Shown here: positions 1 to 11,500 of the stretch, in pieces
How positions within the stretch are numbered: position 1 is the stretch's first letter
Layout: each line of letters starts with the position of its first letter
Assembly (NCBI GenBank): GCA_000310025.1
Contig: FN649741.1
Location: 6,543,070 to 6,607,069, forward strand
Reading direction: 5' to 3'
DNA: 64,000 bases
Source of the DNA: Ectocarpus siliculosus
Taxonomy: Eukaryota; Sar; Phaeophyceae; Ectocarpales; Ectocarpaceae
Translations under genes and position numbers: made by a program
Notes under the pieces: generated by a model
Told to the model about the DNA's origin: nothing
The model's database searches: none
The model's input: only the letters and a program-made list of their open reading frames with translations

Positions 1-89
1 CCCCCCCCCCCCCCCCCCCCCCCCACCTCGCCCGTATCTCTGCCTCGCTTTGGCCGTCCTCAACACGAACAAAATATCAATAACCTCAG

Positions 90-3000
90 GCGCCTCCAAC
101 AGCGGACCTGGTCGCGCTTACGCCTACTACGATGATGCTGCCTCCAACTTCGACGGCGTGCTTTGGCCCAGCGACGAGGAGATGTTCCAGGTTTCCCCCT
201 TCTCGGCCCGCGGGCCCGTGGGACGGTTCACCGCAAAACCGGTACGGGAGGGAGCCCAAATTCACATTTCGTCGAAGAAATTTAGTGTCAAATGGCGATG
301 ATGGCTGTGGTCAGGTGTCTTTTTTGCGCCACGGGGCGTCGATGGCGTTTGACAGTATTTACTGTTGCGTTTTGGTTTGGCCATTGCAGCATTGAACACG
401 CAGCTGTTGCTGTTTCGTTTTTGAAACTTGAAGGGAACTCTGCTGCTGCTGCTGCTGCTGCTGCTGAGGCAACCTTACCTACGGCTTTTCCTCCTGAGGG
501 AAAATCAACAACGCTAGGCCGAACTAGATGTCATTTTTTGTTCTTCACCCTTGCCCTTTTTGGTGGTGTTTGTCCTTTCCACCTGGCAGGAAGTCGTCTC
601 TATAGTACACCCTCTTTCTGGCCGAACGAGACGTCATCATTGACTATTATCTCTTTTCCCACCCGTGACAGGACGTAGTCGCCCCCGGCCTGATGGTCCA
701 CTCCGCGAAGGCCTCCCTCTCCGACCCCGGCGAAGAGACCTGCGCGCTCGACTCCCTCGGCGGCACCTCCATGTCGGCGCCGGCGGTGGCCGGCGCTGCC
801 GCCCTCGTGAGGCAGTTCTTCGAGCAGGGGTTCCTCGCGAGCTACCTTGACGGTGCCGGGCTGTGCGGCGGGACCGATGAGAACGAGGAGGTCGTTGCCG
901 CCGCGGGGGGAGTGTACGCGGAGGCGGGACTGTGCGAGGCGTTCGCGCCTTCGGGGTACCTGGTGAAGGCCGTCCTGGTTAACTCGGCCATGTGGCTGGG
1001 GGACATGCAGATGGTGTCGTACGGTGAGCCGAGCGGGGGGGTCGTGGGTCGGAGAGGGGGGGATGGGTTCTTGCTTTGCTGGTCGCTGCTGCTGCTGCTG
1101 CTGCCACTTTTGCTTGTGTGTCGAGAGTCAGTCGGCTTGCGGTATCCGAGAGCGATTTTTTTTTATCACAGCGTTTTCTTCGTTCGGTAGAACGGTTTCG
1201 CGTGTTGCATCTCGATATTTCTGTGCAACCCGCGGTATGTGCATCTGCATGTACATGGTGTGAAGGGGCACAGGAGGCGGCGCCGGCGGCAACAACAGCA
1301 CCCGCATCAAGCAGTGCGTATTCGCCCGTACACAACGGACACCCTCCCCTACCCTTGACCCCTCTCCTTCATCCTTCCCTTGGGCGCGCGGGACCGCAGA
1401 GGACAAGACGCAGTACATGTCGGTGCTGGACTTCGCCCAAGGCTTCGGGGCCGTCCAGCTAGCGGCCTCGGTGCCTACGGAGGGCGCCCCCATGGGCGCG
1501 TTCTACCACGAGCACGAGCTAGCGTCGGACGAGCTCCACTACTACCTCATCTACGTGTCGGACGCCAGCAAGACAGTGTCCGTGACGGTGGCGTGGTTCG
1601 ACCCCCCGTCCCCGGTGTCGTCGTACAACGTGAGTTTTTTTGCTGTCGCGGGAGGGTTTCCGCTTGTCGGTAGAGGGGTAGTGGGGGAGTGGAGTTTCGT
1701 AACGGCGGGCATGTTTTCCGTGTAAGGGGTCGTGTTGTGTTTGTCCATTTCCTCGTCTTGTCCTATTTTCCCGTACAAGTACTGTTGCGGGCACGGTGGC
1801 TGTTGTTGTGATCGTGGGCAGAGGTCGAGCAGCTGGGCCCAGGAGAGTATGATGACCTTCATGACCTTCCTCCGTCTTCGTCGTCCCAAGGTTATAAATG
1901 CTCGTGAACGGCACGAGCCTGACCTCTGTCTGCCCCGTCTTCCGTCCTTGCTCTGCTTGTGTTGTCGCTGTGCCCCTCCAACGCTCGTGTGCGGCTTGAC
2001 AACCAACATACCCCAACGCTGGGCCGGAAACGCGCAAAACAGTTGCTCCACGACCTGGACATGTTCGTCATGTCGGTGGACGCGAGGCGGTACTACCGCT
2101 CCAACCACCACGACACGATCGCGACCATGTGCGACGCCGACGAGTCCTGCGCCGAGAAGTACGAGTTCACCTACGAGAACGACCTGGCGGACTACATGAA
2201 CCCGGTCGAGCGGGTCACGGTGCCGAGCTCCGACCTCGAGGAAGGGTACCATGTCGTGGGCGTGCGGGCGCGCACCCTCACGGAGTCCGACGTCCAGGCG
2301 TACGGGGTCGCGGCCGCTGGCGGCGGCCTGGTTCTCCACGGCATGTCCAAGAACTGGACGGACCTAGTGCTGGAGACCGACTCGACCCAAGGGACCGGGG
2401 TGGGGATGGAGGAGCCCGACCCCGACGGCGAGGTTGACGGGGCCACGCCGGCCCCGGCCGTGCTGGTGGCGGCGGGATCGGCCGACGGAGGCGGCGGCGG
2501 CGGCGGCGGCGGCGCGCCCACGGGGGACAGCGTTGCCATTGCCCCGACCAGTGACCCCGTTGAGACGGCCACCGGGAGCACGAGCGGCAGCGGCACCAGC
2601 ATGGCCGGCGATGAGGACGAGTTCTCCGGCGATTCGACGGGAAGCGGCGCCGGGGTGAGCCACCTCGGTGGCGGCGACGACGACATCAGCGCGGCCGGCG
2701 GTATAGAGACCGACGTGCCGGAGGGCGGCGATCTCGACGTCGACGGCGGCGGGAGCGGCGGGACGACCATCACCACCATCGCGGCGTCGTCCGCCGCGGC
2801 GGCGCTCCTGATCGGAGCCGGGATCTGCCTCGCCGTGCGGCGGAACAAGCTGCGCTCCTCTGGGCGGCGTGACGAGACCGGGTCCTTCCTGTGTCCGGTC
2901 CGTAACGCCTCCTCGTCCGCGGGAAGAGCGGCGGTGGGCGGCGGTGGCGGTGGCGGCGGCGGTGGCGGCGGTGGCGGCGGCGGCGGCGGTGGCGGTGACG

Positions 3001-3467
3001 ACGACGAAGAAACAGACCGGAACCACGGCGAAGAGGACGACCGTGTTGTCGGGTTCTACGACGGGGGAGACATGCCGCCGCTGGAGCCTCAGCGAGGGCT
3101 GCCGGGTTACGCGACGGCCGTGGCCAGCATGCCGGAGGAGGAGGGCCACACGATCATCCGAGACCGCGCCGGGGTGGAGCGGATGGTGGAGCTCACGGCC
3201 GCCGACGAGTCCGAGGTGTCGGGTTTTTACTACGCGGTCGATCCCGGCGCGGTCGAGACGCTGGTCTCGTGGGGAATCAGCCGCGACTTCGCCAGGGTGG
3301 CACTGAGGCAGACCGACAACGACGTCCAGGAGGCCCTGCAGATGATCGCCGAGGGGAACATGGACGAGCTCCTGGCCATGGACCACGAGGAGATGGCTCG
3401 GGAGGGGCGGGAGGCGGCCGCGGCGGCGGAGGCCGCGGCGGCGGGTCGCCACGGGACGATGGTGTAG
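90..3467 (+). CDS. Subtilisin-like serine protease (S8) with transmembrane segment and C-terminal UBA-like domain, 5' partial
   Basis: Exons 90-241, 672-1023, 1400-1629 and 2043-3467 join in phase with GT-AG borders; the 5' exons lie left of the window. The oxyanion Asn region reads GASNSGPG, followed by FSARGP, then DVVAPG across the first intron, and the catalytic Ser lies in GTSMSAPAVAGAAALV (about 762-810). The catalytic Asp and His are off the window. The second exon continues with VKAVLVNSA, typical of subtilases; exons 3 and 4 carry a beta-rich post-catalytic region (SVTVAWFDPP). Then come a Gly/Ser/Asp-rich linker, a hydrophobic Ala/Ile/Leu segment (about 2770-2835) followed by Arg/Lys, a poly-Gly tract (2938-2995), and a UBA-like helical domain (about 3245-3350; VETLVSWGI, ARVALRQTDNDVQEAL). 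An outside protease with a cytosolic ubiquitin-binding-like tail is inferred. The stop is TAG at 3465-3467. Family call is firm; the topology is inference. Confidence 0.85.
2938..2995 (+). repeat. GGC/GGT run encoding poly-Gly in the protease tail
   Basis: An in-frame run of glycine codons lies just after the predicted membrane segment and before an acidic stretch. It gives about 19 consecutive Gly residues, presumably a flexible linker between the membrane and the UBA-like domain. Confidence 0.85.
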
Positions 3468-6408
3468 GGCCGGCCGGCTCTTGAGGTACCTGCAGCTATT
3501 ATTGTGTCGCCCGCTGCGGCGGCGGTAGGTCAGCTTTCGAGATGGTCGTGGAAGTGAAGTTGTGCCGAAGGACTGAAGGACTGAAGGACTGAAGGACTGA
3601 AAAGGACTGGTGGTGGTGAAGCAAGGGTGATTAACGACTTGTTCCCGTGGATTGCTGTGCCCTCCTCCTTCTTTGATCCGTATGGCACCGGAAAAAAAAA
3701 GCTTTCAGATGCGAGTAGGCACGTTTTGCGTTTCTCTGGTAGGTTTCTTGTCGATTCGGAGGAGAAGGAGCATTAGGGGCTTATAGATTGTTGTTCATCC
3801 AGCGCCGCTAGGAGGCAGGCAGCAGGGGGAGGGGGGCGCCGCAGAATCAACTGGGGTACTTAGCTCTACATAGAAAACATGCAATGTTGAGGCTTGGGGG
3901 TGCGTGAGTGCCATGGACTGGTGGCCTCCATCCCGGACTCGAGAGCGTTGGGTGAGGTGCGTGCGCCGCCCAACGCTGGTTGATGGTGCGAGCGCTAGTG
4001 TACGGCTACCGCCCACACGATAAAAAGTCAGCTTTTAGCTTAGCAATGTAGTAGTCTGGTTTTAGCATAGCAGGCTCGTTAGCCTTAGCAATAGTAGGAG
4101 ATGTTTGGGACAGGACGCGTTGTGATTATGACGCGCGTGTGTCCGCGTGTCAAGTGTCGAAAAAGGCCGGGCCGGCTCCCGTTCTCTTCAATCTTTGTGC
4201 CCCGAAACCACCCGCCTCCTTTTTGATCGCTGTACATGGCGGGCGGGCAGCGTGTTGTTTGGTGCTTTGTGCGTGCGTGTTTCGGTCCAATTGCATCGGT
4301 ACAACAGTTCCTGCTTGGGTCCTGCGGGATGAAGTAGAGGTGGTGTTGCCGAGGTATTGTGCGTTATATGCGAGGCGATTATGTCTCTTTTGGTGGTTTA
4401 TTTTTGGCTGCACGTTATGGTCTTTCCTGTGTTGCCGTGACGGCGGTGTCGTCGGTGTTACGCTAATATATTGGTTGTTTGTCCTTATCAGCTTTTCATT
4501 GCGCTGAGGGATTTTTCGGTGGAGTGAAGGTGGTACTGTATGATTCTTGTGGGCCTGCAGCAGAGAGTGGTTGGTCAGACTTTGTAAGCATGAACGGGAA
4601 AAGACGCGCAGACCGTGAACACGGCTGCTGCTGAAAGATAGTCGGCCTTTGTTCCAGCTGCTTTTGGCGTTTTTGTTCAACAAAAGAGTTTGCCCCCCGG
4701 CTGAACAACAAACGAGATGGTTCAGCAGTCGTCGTTGTTTTCTGTTCTTGTTCTCAGAGAAACGAAACCGTTACTCTCAGATATTTCGACCTTTTTTGCG
4801 CGCGTTGTAGTGTACGAACGGCTTGCAATCAATATTCGTATCTGCTTGAAACGCATTCTAAACAGCTGTATGTGGCATTACTGTGGGGTCGGGTAGCGTG
4901 CCTGACGTACGCACAATTCTGCCGATCGATTAGCTTGTTGTTCCGCGATGATGTGCCGAGACCGAGAGGTTAGTGTTGGAAAGGGATATTGCGAGAACTT
5001 TTTATTCTCGTTATTGCTTGCATGTTCATCACTGCTTTGTAGGTTTTGTTGTCTCCCTTGGAAGGTCCAGGGGCGCGACCATGGCTTCCTGTTTGGCGTT
5101 GATTGCTTCTTGGATGTAGCGCTTTTCGTGGGCAGCCGGCGTGTTGTGCTTGCCCTCTTGGGGGTTTGCGGGCATCGCAGAGGTTGAGGGCTTGACGGGG
5201 GACGGTGACGACCCGAAGGAAGAGCCGTTGTCTGGTACGGTGCCGCGCGCTCTCACAACAATGTGTGCGTGCCGTCGACATCGTGCTAATGGGTGTTGTA
5301 TTTTTGCACACATTTGTTTTTGTACCATACATGTGCGCGAAAGTTTCTGTCCCGTTGTCAAATAGAATAAAAAACGAATGTGCTTGAAAATGTTCGTGGA
5401 TTTCAATTTTCAGGACGGTGCATCACATACACTATGAACGGGCGGCCAGCAGCCTTGGGATGCTAGCGCCGAACTGCGCGGTCTTTTTCTTCCGCTTGCT
5501 GGCCCTGCCGCGTGCGCGACAATACAACGCGCACAAAAACCTGTCAGGCGTGCACGGAAGCGCCGCCGCCCTCCCATCACACCCAGCACATCCATCAATA
5601 ATCTCGTTGGTCGCCGAGACAGCTGTAAGCGTCGTTTTCGCCGGGTCACTTGTTCGTCGGCAATCTTGAAATGTTGTACAGCATACGTTCATTCACAGCC
5701 TTCCGAGGTTCACAGATACGCCACGGCTACAACAGCAGCAACTGTTGGCCTCGGTCTGAAGTAACCCCGTAGATGCCCGTCGTAACGCGACGTTGCCACA
5801 AGGCTTCAGACAGCGGTGACATGAAGCAGAATCACGTTGAGCTTGGCGACGCACTATGATGCCGTATGCGAAGAGAGAAGGTAATGCCAACGGCAAACCA
5901 TCACCCTGGGCAGTACGTGAAGTCTAAACGGTCTACAAAGACGCGGCCTAAGAAAAATGGAGAATCGCATTTGGCACATCAGCAACACAACCCACCGCAT
6001 GTAGCCTACACCAAAATATTACTGTATTAATTCCTGTGCCCACAACCCATATTTGACGAACACAAACCAGAACAGAATTTTTGCGTACTTTTTCGGTCCA
6101 GTTTTATTACAGGAGTTCAGGATTGCACATTACATGCCCCTAACGGTCTATCTTCCGTGTCGAGCCGAGACTTCTCGTTAGGATCCGAGACCACCACGTA
6201 CCAACACAGGCATCCCCCCCCCCCCCCCTATGCATACTATATCTGTAACCCATGGTGCTGCGTGCATGGCACTTCTTTCTACTCGTGGATTCGAAGTTCG
6301 ACTGGTATAGCCGAAGCAAATGCGATCAAAGAGCAAGACCCATACTTCTTGATTCCCATAAAGTCTGGCAGGTGCTTCCGCTCTGACCCGAAAAGAGCAT
6401 TATCACAA
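3468..6408. other. Spacer and 3' UTR region, no gene seen
   Basis: It holds the presumed 3' UTR of the protease gene and then sequence with only short ORFs lacking recognisable motifs, codon consistency or splice structure. A short array of an 8-bp unit (GGACTGAA) lies near 3567-3606. A 12-C run occurs near 6216-6228. Confidence 0.6.
3567..3606. repeat. 8-bp tandem repeat (GGACTGAA)n
   Basis: About four consecutive copies of the 8-mer plus a degenerate one lie 100 bp downstream of the protease stop codon, probably inside its 3' UTR. Confidence 0.85.
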
Positions 6409-7936
6409 TCAAGCCCCCAGCCCCACCATATCTAGCACGTCGTCGTCAACGTCTTCATTGCCGGTTTCCAGCCCACCTCTCCCGTCGCGGAACCATCCCC
6501 GGAACCGTCGCCGGAACCGTCCCCGGAACAAGCGCCTCGGAGCTGCTGCGGCTACAGTCACTGACGACGCATCACCGTCGTCGTTGTTGACGATATCGTC
6601 ACCGGCGTTCACGGTGCTGTCGTCGCTCCGGTCGGCCCGTGGAGGGCCGCGACCGACAAGCTTCGCCCACCGCGCGCGAATTCCGTTCATAACCGTCCTG
6701 TCGTTATTATCGGTAGACTCGGCGACGTCGATGTCGGGCCACCGAAGTTCCTCTCCAATTTCTTCTTCGGAGCGGCGGCGGCGATGACGACGGCGTCGAC
6801 GGCGGCTGCCGCGGCCAAGACTGTGTTGTTCAGGGCTGTTTGGCGGTGTCCCCGAGATGGTTTTTGGTGCGACGACCTTTTTCTCTCCGCGAAGCTTCCC
6901 GTTTCCAACTTCTGTCGATCCCACGGCGACGGCCTTGGGCGTAGTAGCAGCATCGACAACATCGGGAGACCGGTGGGCCTCGGGACGAGCCACGGCCGCA
7001 GGAATGACCACCTCCTCAGCTACCGCCACCGGCGCGGCTGACAGGTGGGTCTTCCTTGCATCTCTCGCCAACGAACCTCTCCAACCCCGTCCTACCTTGC
7101 CACCGCTGCTGTTTGGGTTCGGCGCCTGAGCAACTCCCGCAGCCCCGCATGTAACCCTGTCGTTCTCGGCACTGCTAGCCGAGGGAGGAGGCGACGCGGA
7201 CTTGGACTTCCCAGCGTCTTGGTTTTGCCTGCCGAAGCGGCTGAGCATGTGTTTGTTTCTGCTATTGTCGGCGCTGGCGACAGCTTCGTGTGCGAATGTT
7301 TCTGTTTCGCGAGCACCAGCGCGCTTCTTCGCCCCCCACCCCCTTGCTTTCTGCGCCACCACCTTGACGACATTGTCAGTACCCCCCGAGCGTTTTTTTT
7401 GCTGGTGGTGTGCCTGCTGCTCAGCAGCGGAGGCCTTCACGTCCACGCCGCCGATATCGACACCGGAATTCTTCGCCGCCTCGCCTCTGCTGGGAAATAC
7501 CCTGGTTAAGATGCCCTTCACAGTCCGTTCAGCAAGCGGAGGCGTAGGCCCCGAGGGTGGCTGAGCGGAGGAGGACACCGCCCGCCTTCCCGCACTCTTT
7601 CCAGCCCTGACCATCGTGCTCGCGGGGGCTTGGGGGGAGGGCGATCTTCTCGCCCCGTTCGGTGCGGGTCGGACAGTACCCGTAGCAGCACCAGCGTCGC
7701 TGCCGCCCACCCCACCGCCGCCTTTTATTCCCTTCCCCGTTGTGGGGGCGGCGGACGTATCGGGGCTCGGACTGCTTCGGTGAAAGCGTGGGTTGATCGA
7801 CCCGACCAGCTTGCTCAGGAGTCCCTGCGGGGCGAGGGTTTGGGACGCCTGGCTGGCGTTTCGGAATGCTCTTGCGGATACCGTCGTAACCGTTCGTGCG
7901 GCCAGGCTTTTGCTGTCTTCGTTGTTTTTTTCCAAG
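6409..7936 (-). CDS. Low-complexity Ser/Ala/Arg-rich exon, probable 3' terminal exon
   Basis: An open frame of about 509 codons runs from an acceptor (CACCACCACCAG, exon start 7936) to a stop at 6409. The first residues read LEKNNEDSKSLAARTV, then LLSKLVGSINPRFHRS. The rest is rich in Ser, Ala, Arg, Lys and Pro with no domain I recognise, and it ends with an Arg/Phe-rich stretch (RRLFRGRFRRRFRGW) and an acidic tail (DVDDDVLDMVGLGA). The upstream in-frame Met codons read as intron. I infer it is the last exon of the coiled-coil gene to its right. However, the nearest upstream exon (8580-8687) ends in phase 0 and this one needs phase 2, so at least one small exon is missing from the model, or this is a separate gene. 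Confidence 0.55.
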
Positions 7937-8579
7937 CTGGTGGTGGTGTAGGTTACGAACAAGAGACACCGGGAACGAGAGCGAAGAACAAGGAAATTGT
8001 AACCAACGGTGCCCCAGAGCAACAGCATTTTTCTGAATGCGCACCAAGATATATCACATTTCTTTTATTTCCACCTCTTAAACGCTGCCTTGCTGAACGA
8101 GCAACAGGTCGAGGGCTCTAAGAGGAACGAAAGGATGAGGGAATATACGCCATCGTACATTGGATGAGCTATTCGGCGTTCTTGGCGGTGCAACAGGGTC
8201 CATGTCACCGTCCGTTCGTGTAATGTAGCTTTCCCCCCCAAGGGAGACAAATGAGGAGTATCCATCGCACTTGGTAGCATACACAGACAAATCCACACAC
8301 TAACCATCCCTGCCCCCGTTTGGTGCAGAGGACATGGTGCATAATCCTGAGCAATCTTGCACAAAAGCTTGCAACAACCCAGACGACTTGCGCTGGAGTT
8401 TCTCGGGGACCCGAACAGGCGAAGAGGGCAATCTATTCATAGCTACCTGCAGTTTCTCCCCAATGTTTTCAAGCCTTCAGTGTTACAACTCAAAGTCTTT
8501 CCCCGCTCTATGTACATGCAAGAAGGTACGCGAAGCAACGTGATATGAGGTGGTTTTTGCGTTTCATTCGTATGGTAAC

Positions 8580-11500
8580 TTGCCGTGAAGCTTCCAGTTT
8601 AAGCGCGTCGATCATCTCTTGCAGGCGGTTCGTCTCGGCTACTCTCTCCTCCTCGGACAGGGTGAGGCTGCGGCTGGCAACCACGACCTGGAAACATGTA
8701 CCAGATATTATTACGAAATCGAGAGGGATGTAAACCGACGGGTCAACCAAAGTCGATGGAGAGCAGGCACAATAGAATGGGCGAGGGGCGGGAGGGGGTG
8801 GGCGCACATATCGTGTCTCTCTCTCTTTATCTTGAGGAACCTTGCTTCTGCTTCTCCCCGAATTTCTCACCCCGCAGATTCTTGGTTTCTGCAAAGCTGG
8901 AAATCAGTAATGACAGTGAGTATTCACAATGATTTTACTTCGGTGATGTCACACAAAATGTTGCAACATCATGATTTCTATGCATTCAAGTCCTCGCAGC
9001 AATCGCCATTGGAGAAACTTTTTTTCGTCCATTGTCGGGGCCCACGGACGGATGGGTCGCGTCATTGAGGATATATCTCGTTGCCTCTCCTTTCTCCATC
9101 GGCTGTAGTGAAATGAACTACGTTCTGTTGGCGTCAGCAAGCGCGTGTGAACAACATACCTGTTTCTTGAGCTGTGCAAGCTCTCGGTTTCGCCGCTCTG
9201 CTGCTCTCTTGTTCCTCCGAACTTCGTCGGTGAGTGCCACCCGAGAAGCCTCCGCCCTTATGGCCGAACACCAAAACGAGAAAAAAATGAATACACGTGA
9301 AAATGGCCCGAGAGAGAGTGTTCACCAAAATGGTACGCTCTATGGTCAAACACGTACTCTAGCTCTCACCACGTGAGTGTACCGATGCCATCGAAAGATT
9401 CAGCGAGAGACGGGAGATCTCGTCCAAAAAAAAAAGGCGGCCGTTTCACTGCTAGGTTCCCACGTTCACATAGACAGATGCTCGCATCATGGTATCCCTT
9501 CATCACCCACCATCCGTAGCTGGATGGAGGAACGCGCGGGAGACTTTGGCCCGCTTAAACCAGTCGCTATACTCCACTGGCCACAAACGATGACACTTGT
9601 CGTGTCGATGGCACAGTTTCAACCACTCATCGTCGGACCAGTACACAGACAATCACATACACCATACCCACACGCCGGCTGGAAGAGGGGTGTTTGCGTT
9701 CTGAGCCGCTCTGTGATGTGAAACTGACCGGATTCTGTAGCTTGGCCGATGCTACCTCAAGAATAATACACAAACATCAACGCCCACCCGGGGGGAAAGC
9801 TGCCTGCTTTCGTCGGCTAGCCGGCTTCGGCCGGCATCGGAACCATGCCATGTAGACACACATATTCAATTCCTCCCCACGTACCGTTCGGCGGCCTCTA
9901 TTTTGGCTCTTTTTCCCTCTTCGATGGCCTTTCGCCAGTCGTCCCTCTGCTTGACTGTCCCTTCGTACACCTGCCTGGTGCTCGTGGCGGCGTCACGCGT
10001 TGCTCTCAGCTCGCTCCACAGGCTCTTGGTCTGCCACGGAAAGACGAAAGGGTTGGAGAGGGTGGAGGTCTTATTTTTTCCGCCTGCCATATGTTGTTTC
10101 AGCTTTTGCCGAGTCTCAGTCATTCACATCAAGGTAGCAGCAAAACCTGACGTGAATGAAGATCTTCGAGTAGTTGGTTCTACCCATAGATTCAGGAGCG
10201 GGAGGGATCCCTCGAGGTATGTTTTCTTGGGTGGCCATCATCGGACCGCGTTTGACGTTGGATTCGAATCAATGGGAGCACGCGTCACCATGCTCTCCCC
10301 TAGGTAAAGCTGGGGGCTGAAGGGTAGAAGCCTTCGGCCTAGAACTTGCTCCAAATTGGGAGTGAAAAGGCCTGGTGATCACGTCACCTGTTTCTCCCAT
10401 TCCTCCTCGGATTTCACTAGGGCCGCCTGGGCCTCGTGTCGTAGACGCTGCTCGTGAGCGAGGGCCGATCGATTTTTCCTGCTCTCTCGAGCACGTTCCA
10501 TGCAAATGGGGCGCACCGGAAAAACAAACGAACAACAAAAACGGTGAGAGCGCGCAGGCTACTGACTTAATCATCCGTCGGGTTATCACCTCGGGGGGCT
10601 ATCATGGGTTCAGTAATGGACCTGTCGGCAGCTTTTCCCGCTTCCTCTACTTACGCAAGAAATTGATCAAAGGGTAATAATCGTAGTGTGCGTTCCGACC
10701 ATGCGAACTATTTGGTGTCACATGTTGCATCAATCCTTTGAAATATGAACCACACAGTCGAACTGACTGCTTGATCCTACACGACTCGACCTGTGAAATG
10801 TCGGCGACTATTCGGAGGGAAACGGAACTTGACAGGACCCAACACAGCTACAGCTTCAGCTATAGTGGGGTCTATGCAAGGTTCCAACTCATTTTTCCCG
10901 TCCTTGTGGAAGTGTCTCGTCGCCATTATCAACAGTGTGGAACACAATGAGTCTACGAACTCCCGACATGTGTATGTCGCTTCTCGAGTGAAGTGTCAAA
11001 ATCTCTTTCACTCATGTATGAACGAAACCCATGTTAAACCTACCAGAGATCATGGTCGAGGGAAGAAACTCTTTTGCCCAGAACTGCGACGTTTGACTTG
11101 AGGTCTTTCTCCTTGCCTTCCCGCTCGATCACTTCGGCTCTAAGCGAGACGAGCTCGTTCGTTTTGCTCTTCAGCCTCTAGAATGGGTTGTTGGGACGAA
11201 AAGAGGCGAAATACAATGATTGAGTGTGAGAGATGGCATTTGCAGTACTTCAAGAGTGCATGAGGCTCACGGCGGATGGGATGGTATTTTGGAAAGTATA
11301 ACTCGCTGTGTTTCGGTACCTGAGCTTCTTCTTCTACGACGCTTGAGGTGGCATCATATCGCTGCCTCTGTTTCTCCAGATGGAGCTTGACTCTGGGGAA
11401 GGTGGGTAACAGCACAACACGCAGAGACATGTGCGAGACGGACCACCAGACGCGATAAAATGAGACAGAAAGAGAGTTTCAATGCACATGAACGAGAAAT

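Noticed and set aside
1551-3452. Long minus-strand ORFs (262, 218 and 362 codons) opposite the protease gene
   Set aside because: They are complements of GC-rich coding exons; the plus-strand frame has subtilase and UBA motifs and correct splice sites.
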